Under the pieces are notes generated by a model. That model had not been told where the DNA came from. It did no database searches and was given only the letters and a program-made list of their open reading frames with translations. Source: NAK19 sp034434515 (lineage in GTDB: Bacteria > Chloroflexota > Anaerolineae > Anaerolineales > UBA4823). From it: a stretch of 29,301 nt of DNA. Shown here piece after piece: positions 1 to 6,723 of the stretch. The stretch lies in contig DAOTZA010000220.1 in NCBI GenBank assembly GCA_034434515.1, forward strand, positions 1 to 29,301, read 5' to 3'. The first letter of the stretch is position 1. Every line of letters begins with the position of its first letter. Position numbers and translations under genes: made by a program.

Positions 1-168
1 TATGCGTGAGGGTCGGTAATCTGGATCAGCTCGAACTTCTACCAGCCTTCTCCCCATTTTCATTTCTCCCTGCGGTTGCAGGGAATCAGCCTGGACAAAC
101 ACAGGGGTAGACCAAAGTGGAGCTAAGAGAATTCCAATAAAGACGAAAATTAAATAAACGCGTTTCAT
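1..168 (-). CDS. Secreted protein, N-terminal part only (runs off the left edge)
   Basis: An open frame of 56 codons starts with ATG at 168 and continues past base 1. A GGAGG ribosome-binding site lies 6 bases upstream. The first 27 residues form a typical Sec signal peptide: MKR, then a long hydrophobic stretch, ending at a likely signal peptidase I site after VQA (residues 25-27). The visible mature part (DSLQPQGEMKMGRRLVEVRA and onward) is too short to identify a family. A candidate leftward promoter lies at 288-316. The product is exported or anchored outside the cell; its function is unknown. Confidence 0.7.
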   Translation of the reverse strand, partial: MKRVYLIFVFIGILLAPLWSTPVFVQADSLQPQGEMKMGRRLVEVRADPDYRPSRI

Positions 169-287
169 GGTTTTCCTCCGTCTCTTCATTCAAAAAACTC
201 TTCGTCCTATCTCGTTATTACCCAGGGGAATAAAGGGAGCTAGTCAGCCGAGATATAAGGAGAAAAGAGTTATAAATGGCTAATCTT

Positions 288-316
288 ATTATACACACAG
301 TAATAACCTGTGTCTT
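288..316 (-). promoter_or_regulatory. Candidate leftward promoter with overlapping operator-like inverted repeat
   Basis: On the minus strand a perfect TATAAT (288-293) sits 17 bases from AAGACA (311-316; four of six match TTGACA). The spacer is almost filled by the inverted repeat ACACAG-N7-CTGTGT (295-313). A repeat placed between -35 and -10 is typical of a repressor site. It would drive the secreted-protein gene starting at 168, leaving a 5' leader of roughly 110 bases. Confidence 0.45.
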
Positions 317-403
317 TAATTGGATTAGAAAATTACTTTGAATTGACGCCAGGCTAATTCAACAATTATTAAATTGCACGATCTCGTCATCATCCACAAA
401 TAT

Positions 404-422
404 TCTCGCAGGGTATGATCAA
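404..422 (+). repeat. First copy of 19-base promoter-like element
   Basis: TCTCGCAGGGTATGATCAA. It matches 17 of 19 positions of the copy at 550-568, 146 bases downstream. Both copies contain a -10-like hexamer (TATGAT here, TATAAT there) in the same place. Confidence 0.4.
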
Positions 423-549
423 TCCTACGATTCAACCTTTGTCTTTACTTGAAAACAAGGATCCCACAGGTTCAGTATTGCTTCCAAAATTGCGCTCTGG
501 AAAACCCGCGAGATGTTTAAATAAATTTTCCCGTTTTTTCTCCCCATTG

Positions 550-568
550 TCTCGCAGGGTATAATGAA
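550..568 (+). promoter_or_regulatory. Second copy of the 19-base element; candidate -10 region for the A2M gene
   Basis: TCTCGCAGGGTATAATGAA contains a consensus TATAAT at 560-565, about 106 bases before the ATG at 672. I see no convincing -35 at the normal distance, so the promoter call depends on the -10 and on conservation with the copy at 404-422. Confidence 0.35.
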
Positions 569-671
569 CCCGGATATATCATCGTTTCGATTCAGCGCGA
601 GAATTTTCCAGGCTGCAGCCACCTGGGAACTGTTGAGCCTTACAGGACGTCTTGTGCGATAAGGAGTATTT

Positions 672-3600
672 ATGGAAACCAATCGGTCTCTTTCTAACCC
701 CATGCGAAGGGAATTGTTGATCGTCCTGTTTCTGTTTCTCTCCGCCCTTGCCTGTTCTTTGCCCCGTTTGGGCAGCACGGAAACCCCGCTTGCTGTCGAA
801 CCGACCGAGACGCCGCTTCCGACCTCCACCCCCCAGCCGCTGCCTCCCACTGTGGTCGAAACCGTTCCTATCCAAGGTGAAAAACTCGCTCTGGATGGCC
901 AAATCAAGCTCTACTTCAACCAGGCAATGGACACCGCTTCGGTCGAAGCTGCTTTATCAAGCGATCCATCCATTCCCATTGAAGTGAATTGGGAAAACGA
1001 CTCCATCGTGGTTCTTCGCCCGTTACAACAGCTTCAACCCGAGGGCTCGCTGCGCATCTCCCTTGCCGGTACCGCTAAAGCGCAAAATGGACTTTCCCTG
1101 TCTGAAGCTCTTACTTTGCAATATGAGACCGCTTCTTATCTCCGCCTGACTCAGCGCATCCCAGAAACCAACTCACAAGCTGTGCGCGCCGATGCCGCCA
1201 TCGTGGCTGCTTTCAATCAACCCGTTGTCGCTTTAGGCAGCGAAGCAACCGCAGCGGCGGCATTCAGCCTCTTCTCCGAAGAGGGACAGCGCGTCGAGGG
1301 AGTGGGCGAATGGCTGAATACTAGCACCTACCTCTTTCGTCCGCAACCTGCCTTGATGGGCGGGAAAACCTATCGCGTCCTGCTTGAGCCAAACTTAAAG
1401 AGCTTGAACGGCGCGCCGCTCCAACTGCCCGCTGATGAATGGAGATTTTCGGTTGCTCCGCCTCAAGTTATCGATCTCAAGCCCGCCGATGGCGAAAGTA
1501 AGGTGCGTCTGGACAGCAAGGTCGTGATCACCTTTAACCAGCCGATGGAAAAAGCCAGCGTTGAGGCAAATTTCTCCTTCCTAGATAGTTCCGGAAAAAC
1601 CGTAGAAGGCGAGTTTGAATGGAATGAGGACGCCACCCAACTCACCTATGCTCCTGCCAGGCTTCTGCAACGCAATCAATCCTACACCGTCCTGCTGAGC
1701 GGCGCAGCGCAGGCGCTTGGCGGGCAGGCGCTCCAACTAGATAGCCAGGCAACCTGGCAAACGCTGCCCACCTTTGACTTGCTCTACACCAATCCAACCC
1801 AGAACGGCGAAAAGTCGCCTTACGAATCGGTTTGGTTTTACTTTAACAGCCCTTTGGAAGGAAAAGGGTTGGATAAATATTTTCGTTTATCGCCGTCGGT
1901 AAGCAATTTTTCGGTCTGGTGGGATGATCAGGCATGGGCAACCGCCCTAACTGCCAATTTTGATCCCAGCCAGACCTACACCATCGAGGTTTCTTCCGAA
2001 CTGCAAGATATCTATGGCGAGAAGCTGGGTCGCTCTTTTCAGCTTAGCTTTCGCACCGCTCCGCTCCCTCCGAACCTGGTCCTGATCGTACCAAGCAATG
2101 TGTTGTATCTCTCCAGCCGCGAGGCAAGCATCCCTGCCCAGGCTGTTAACCTTCCGCGGCTGCAACTGGCTGGCGGCAGCCTTTCTTTAGCTGAGTTTAT
2201 TCGCATGCAAGCCCCAGATAACTATCCTTTCTTTCGCGATTTTCGCGCTGCCGACCACCAATCCTGGCAACAGGCTTTTGAACTGGCAACCAATCAGAAT
2301 CAAGGGATCGAGATCAATTTAAGACCTGACGGACAGCCGCTCTCTCCAGGTTTATCTTATCTGGATGTTGAGCTGCCGCTTGAACAACCGTATCTCAATC
2401 GTTATCTCATTGTGGTCAGCGACATCCATCTGACCTTCAAGCTTGCCCCACAAGAAGTCCTGGTCTGGGCAGTCGCAAGAGATGGTCTTACGCCGCTGAC
2501 CAACGCTCCGATTGTCATTTATGACGAAAATGGGGAAGTTCTAACTCAAGGGCAAACTGACAGTCAGGGACTCTTTCGGAAAACCATCGAAACCATAACC
2601 GACCCCTGGCGAAATTTCTATGCAGTTGCCTATCAACCGGCCCATCCCCAGTTCGGTTTAGCCATGCCGAGTTGGAACATCGGGGTAGATAGCTGGGAGT
2701 TCGACATCCCCTTCCAGTTCTCACCACCCTCTCTGAAAGTTTATCTATATACCGATCGCCCGATTTATCGGCCTGGGCAAACGGTTTATCTGCGCGCCAT
2801 TGCCCGTCAGGCTTTCAATGCCCGCTACACGCTCCCAGATGTCGCCACGCTACCCTTGCGCATCCAAAACCCCAATGGACAGGAAATTGCCAGGCTTTCC
2901 CTGCCGCTTTCCGAATTCGGCAGTGCAAGCGGTGAATTCCTATTGCCAGAAGATGCACTTCCGGGAACGTACGCTATCGATTCCCCGCTGGCAGAGTATC
3001 AGAACGTATTTTTCGAAGTAGCCGCCTATCGAAAACCCCAAATTGAATTAACCTTTTCCCTAGAGCGTGAGCATCTGCAAGCTGGCGAGAATCTGGCGGC
3101 GCGCCTTTCTGCGCGCTACTTTTACGATGCTGCCGCTGCCAATCTTCCCATCCATTGGGCATTGTACTGGCAAGAAGACTACGAGACTCTCTCTGGTTAT
3201 TCTACTGGCGAAGCGGAGAAGAGCTGGTTTCAAAGCGCTATCCAAAACCGCCAGCTCAGCCAGTTGGGTTTGTTCACCAATCTGGTCGCCGAAGGGGACG
3301 CCAAAACCGACCGAAACGGTTTTTTGGATCTTTCTATCCCAACCGAAAAAACCACTCAATCCAGACGCTATATTCTGGAAGTCACCGCGGTTGATGAAAG
3401 TGGTCTGCCGGTCAGCGCCCGGACAAGCGTTTTTGCCCATCCAGCTCCGATCGTCATCGGAATCAAGCCCGATCTCTGGTTTGGAAAGATCAACACACCC
3501 ATCGAAGCTGAAGTTTTGGTTGCCGATTGGCTGGGACAGCCATTAGGCGGTAAATCCCTGCGCGCCGAATTTGCCACCCTTCGCTGGCTTCGTGACGAGA

Positions 3601-6575
3601 CCCAAAGCGATCTCTTTGGAAATCCAATCTATCTCCCCCAAACCGAAGTTATCGGAAGCGCAGATCTGGTCAGCGGCTCAAACGGTTTAGCGCGCCTCGC
3701 CTTTACCCCGGAGAAAGCTGGAACCTACCTTTTGTCAGTTTCCAGCGAAGGGGCACGCAGTAGCGTGATCCTTTGGGTTGGTGGAAGCGGTGAAGCGATA
3801 TTTCCGACCTTCCCTAACCAACGATTGCGCCTGGTGAGTGATCGAGAAACTTATCAGGTTGGTGAAACGGCGAAAATTTTTATTCCCAATCCCTTCTCTA
3901 ACCCCGCAACTGCCTTGATCGCATTCGAACGCAGCGCAATCATGGGCACAGAAATCCGCCAAATCCCGCCCGGCGGCGCTGAGATTGAACATCGCATCTC
4001 CGCCGAAGCTGTGCCGAATGTCTATGTGAGTGTAACCCTGCTGGGAAAGGCAGAGAGCGGACAACTCGACTTTCGCCAGGGATATACCAGGCTACGGATC
4101 ACGCCAAAAGCACAAACCCTGCAGGTGAACGCCACCTTACAACCCCAGCGGGCTGATCCTGGAGACCAGGTGAACCTCGAAATTCAGGTTCGAGATGCTG
4201 CCGGAGAAGCAGTACAGGGAGAATTCTCGATCGCTGTGGTTGACAAAGCCATCTTTTCCCTGGCAGAACCCAACGCCTCTTCCATTCTCACCGCTTTTTA
4301 CGGGGAACAGCCCTTAGGGGTAAGAACCGGCTTTGATCTGGCTGTGGCAGCGCGACGGATGGTCGAGCTGCCGGGCGGCCTGGGGGGTGGTAGCGGAGAA
4401 GCGCCTCCCAGCGTTGTGCGCCAACGATTCCCAGATACCGCCTACTGGAATGGCAGTGTCATCACCAACAAGGAAGGAAAAGCCACCATAACATTGATAC
4501 TGCCGCACAATGTGACCACCTGGAAAATTCTGGTGCGTGGCGTCGACCAAGCCACGCGCGTGGGTGAGACCGAAGTTGAACTGATCGCCACCAAACCGCT
4601 TCTCATCCAACCCGTTACCCCCCGGGTTTGGGTGGCAGGTGATCATCTCCTCCTGGCCGCGGTTTTGCAGAACAATACGGCTCAGCCCCTGGAAACCCAG
4701 ATTTCGCTCCAGAGCACCACCTTCCTGCTCGATGAAGGGCAAAACGCAACTCAAATGGTAACCCTTCCCGCCAGCGGACGCGCCCGAGTGGAATGGTGGG
4801 GCAAAGTTGCCACACAGGGAACGATGGATATCCTCATCACTGCCCAGGCTGGTGACCTGACCGATCAGGTGCGCATCGGCGGGAGTCAGGCCGAGATTCA
4901 ACAAGCGGCTGCCAGGCAAACCTTCAGCAGCGTTGGAATGCTGGAAATTGCTTCTACGCGCCTCGAAGGGATCAGCCTACCGAAATCCATCATCCCTCAC
5001 GGCGGAACTCTGCGGATAGAAATCAATCCATCTCTGGCAGGAATGCTCTTTAATGGACTGAAAACATTCGAACAGGTACACAATCAGAGCACTGAGGCTC
5101 TCCTATCCAGGATGTTGCCAAACCTGGCTGCCTATCGCTTGTTGAAAGCCCCCAATGCCCCCACTATGGTCAATCGCTATGAACTTCAAAAGGCAATCCA
5201 GGAAAACATTTATCAATTCGTCGCTCGACAGCGCTTGGAGGGCAGTTGGAGCTGGTGGGAACAGGGGAATGGTGAGCCGCTCATTACCGCCTATGTGCTC
5301 TTTGGGTTGAGCCAGGCAAAGGCGGAGGGCTTCATCGTGCCTCAGGACACTGTTGATCGAGCGGTGCAATATCTGCTTTCCGGACTGATCCAGCCAGCAC
5401 AAGCTTCCGATGGTGCAGCCTTAGATCGCCTGGCTTTTATCCATTTTGCCCTCGCTCAAAACGGCACTGCCGATCAGGCTGCGCTTCTGCAACTCTTTGA
5501 ACGCCGCGCCGAACTCAACCCGTGGGCAGAAGCTTTGCTAGCATGGGCGCTGGAAGCGGTGACTCCGGGCAGCGAACAAGCCCAAACCCTGCGTGTCAAC
5601 CTGGAGGGACTTGCCCTGCGCAGCGCCAGCGGGGCAGCCTGGCAAGAAAAAAGTCAGAGCTGGCGGATGGCATCCTATCAACTGACCGTCACCGCCATGG
5701 TTCTCTATGCCCTGGCAAGTTATGACGCTTCCACGCCCTTGGTGGCAGATGCCACCCGCTATTTGATCGCCCATCAACGCCCAGAAGGTGGTTGGGGATC
5801 GAGCTTCAGCACCGCCTGGGCATACCTTGCCTTGCACGAAGTGCTGGTAGCAAACCAGGAACGGCAGAGTACCTATAGCTTCAGTGCCTCAATCAACGGC
5901 GCTCCGCTGTTAAGCGGTTCGGCAGAAGAAAACTGGCTGACAACCGCCGTTGGTGAAATTCCCTTAGAACGGTTATATCGCGATGCGCCAAATGCCCTGG
6001 AAATTCAGCGCCAGGCCGGTCATGGTATCCTGTATTACCGCGCCATCCTGCAAGCATTTGTGCCCATTGAAGGATTACAACCTGTCCAACGCGGTTTCTC
6101 CGTCGAGCGCGCTTACCGGATTTTGGGAGAAAACTGCGGCCTGACTCGTTGCCATAAAATCACTGCTGCCAGAGTTGGAACACGCATCGAAGTCCGCCTG
6201 AGTATTACCGTCGAGAAGGACGCCTATTATGTGATGGTCAAAGACTATATCCCGGCTGGCAGCGAAATCCTCGACACCCGCTTGTTAACCACGCAATTGG
6301 GCTCGAGTGAAGAAGAACTGGCAGCAGCGGAAATCGATCCAGCTCAGCCTTTCAAAGAAGGCTGGGAATGGCAACGGTTCAGCCAGCCATCGATCTATGA
6401 CGATCATCTGGTCTGGTCGGCAGAATATTTACCGGCCGGCAGCTACGAATTACGCTATATCCTCACCCTGCTCCAACCTGGGGAATATCATCTCCGTCCG
6501 GCTGAAGCCTGGGAGCTCTACTTCCCCGAAGTGCAGGGTAGCAGCGCCGGAGAGATGTTCACGATCCTGCCCTAG
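672..6575 (+). CDS. Alpha-2-macroglobulin-like surface lipoprotein
   Basis: A protein of 1967 residues. ATG 672 is supported by AAGGAG 5 bases upstream. Residues 11-28 form a lipoprotein signal (hydrophobic core, then SALAC with Cys28), so it should be lipid-anchored outside the membrane. Residues about 60-470 hold four Ig-like repeats of the Big_5 type (recurring hFNQPM/hYFNSP motifs). Macroglobulin domains follow (VYLYTDRPIYRPGQTVYLRA near 690), a Gly-rich bait-like stretch near 1235-1246, and the A2M signature DTAYW...LPHNVTTW near 1255-1285. An alpha/alpha-toroid follows (GSWSWW near 1523, PEGGWG near 1703), then a C-terminal receptor-like domain. The thioester motif CxEQ is replaced by STEA (1473-1476), so covalent trapping is not expected. 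Bacterial members are thought to trap attacking proteases. The usual partner pbpC is not adjacent. Confidence 0.93.
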   Translation: METNRSLSNPMRRELLIVLFLFLSALACSLPRLGSTETPLAVEPTETPLPTSTPQPLPPTVVETVPIQGEKLALDGQIKLYFNQAMDTASVEAALSSDPSIPIEVNWENDSIVVLRPLQQLQPEGSLRISLAGTAKAQNGLSLSEALTLQYETASYLRLTQRIPETNSQAVRADAAIVAAFNQPVVALGSEATAAAAFSLFSEEGQRVEGVGEWLNTSTYLFRPQPALMGGKTYRVLLEPNLKSLNGAPLQLPADEWRFSVAPPQVIDLKPADGESKVRLDSKVVITFNQPMEKASVEANFSFLDSSGKTVEGEFEWNEDATQLTYAPARLLQRNQSYTVLLSGAAQALGGQALQLDSQATWQTLPTFDLLYTNPTQNGEKSPYESVWFYFNSPLEGKGLDKYFRLSPSVSNFSVWWDDQAWATALTANFDPSQTYTIEVSSELQDIYGEKLGRSFQLSFRTAPLPPNLVLIVPSNVLYLSSREASIPAQAVNLPRLQLAGGSLSLAEFIRMQAPDNYPFFRDFRAADHQSWQQAFELATNQNQGIEINLRPDGQPLSPGLSYLDVELPLEQPYLNRYLIVVSDIHLTFKLAPQEVLVWAVARDGLTPLTNAPIVIYDENGEVLTQGQTDSQGLFRKTIETITDPWRNFYAVAYQPAHPQFGLAMPSWNIGVDSWEFDIPFQFSPPSLKVYLYTDRPIYRPGQTVYLRAIARQAFNARYTLPDVATLPLRIQNPNGQEIARLSLPLSEFGSASGEFLLPEDALPGTYAIDSPLAEYQNVFFEVAAYRKPQIELTFSLEREHLQAGENLAARLSARYFYDAAAANLPIHWALYWQEDYETLSGYSTGEAEKSWFQSAIQNRQLSQLGLFTNLVAEGDAKTDRNGFLDLSIPTEKTTQSRRYILEVTAVDESGLPVSARTSVFAHPAPIVIGIKPDLWFGKINTPIEAEVLVADWLGQPLGGKSLRAEFATLRWLRDETQSDLFGNPIYLPQTEVIGSADLVSGSNGLARLAFTPEKAGTYLLSVSSEGARSSVILWVGGSGEAIFPTFPNQRLRLVSDRETYQVGETAKIFIPNPFSNPATALIAFERSAIMGTEIRQIPPGGAEIEHRISAEAVPNVYVSVTLLGKAESGQLDFRQGYTRLRITPKAQTLQVNATLQPQRADPGDQVNLEIQVRDAAGEAVQGEFSIAVVDKAIFSLAEPNASSILTAFYGEQPLGVRTGFDLAVAARRMVELPGGLGGGSGEAPPSVVRQRFPDTAYWNGSVITNKEGKATITLILPHNVTTWKILVRGVDQATRVGETEVELIATKPLLIQPVTPRVWVAGDHLLLAAVLQNNTAQPLETQISLQSTTFLLDEGQNATQMVTLPASGRARVEWWGKVATQGTMDILITAQAGDLTDQVRIGGSQAEIQQAAARQTFSSVGMLEIASTRLEGISLPKSIIPHGGTLRIEINPSLAGMLFNGLKTFEQVHNQSTEALLSRMLPNLAAYRLLKAPNAPTMVNRYELQKAIQENIYQFVARQRLEGSWSWWEQGNGEPLITAYVLFGLSQAKAEGFIVPQDTVDRAVQYLLSGLIQPAQASDGAALDRLAFIHFALAQNGTADQAALLQLFERRAELNPWAEALLAWALEAVTPGSEQAQTLRVNLEGLALRSASGAAWQEKSQSWRMASYQLTVTAMVLYALASYDASTPLVADATRYLIAHQRPEGGWGSSFSTAWAYLALHEVLVANQERQSTYSFSASINGAPLLSGSAEENWLTTAVGEIPLERLYRDAPNALEIQRQAGHGILYYRAILQAFVPIEGLQPVQRGFSVERAYRILGENCGLTRCHKITAARVGTRIEVRLSITVEKDAYYVMVKDYIPAGSEILDTRLLTTQLGSSEEELAAAEIDPAQPFKEGWEWQRFSQPSIYDDHLVWSAEYLPAGSYELRYILTLLQPGEYHLRPAEAWELYFPEVQGSSAGEMFTILP

Positions 6576-6671
6576 TTGGCCTGGGTGTCAAAAACGAGTA
6601 GTACCAGCAGGTCACAGCCGTTCCATTTGGGGAGAATCGCCATTGCCTGGCAGGTAATGGGCTTTAAGAAT

Positions 6672-6705
6672 ATCCCACCGAAGGGCTACAGCTCTTCGGT
6701 GGGAT
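6672..6705. terminator. Bidirectional hairpin terminator between convergent genes
   Basis: Perfect 12-bp stem ATCCCACCGAAG / CTTCGGTGGGAT, with a few further inner pairs around a small loop. It sits between the stop of the A2M gene (6575) and the stop of the opposing repeat-protein gene (6724). There is no strong T tract on either side, so termination may be partly factor-dependent or mainly mRNA-end protection. Confidence 0.7.
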
Positions 6706-6723
6706 TGGATAACGCAATGACGA

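Larger units (their letters stand above)
169..671. other. Long AT-rich intergenic region between divergent genes
   Basis: About 500 bases separate the leftward secreted-protein gene from the rightward alpha-2-macroglobulin gene. I see no credible protein gene here. It holds a leftward promoter-like pair with an overlapping inverted repeat (288-316), two copies of a 19-base element containing a -10-like hexamer (404-422 and 550-568), and the AAGGAG ribosome-binding site (661-666) of the downstream gene. I recognise no riboswitch or RNA gene. Confidence 0.6.

Noticed and set aside
425..907. 160-residue frame on the minus strand before and into the A2M gene
   Set aside because: It overlaps the well-supported signal peptide region of the A2M gene in antisense, has low-complexity Gly/Ser/Val composition at one end and no ribosome-binding site or family resemblance.
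4314..4919. 201-residue antisense frame inside the A2M gene
   Set aside because: It lies wholly within a strongly supported coding region and has shadow-like composition; no domain is recognised.
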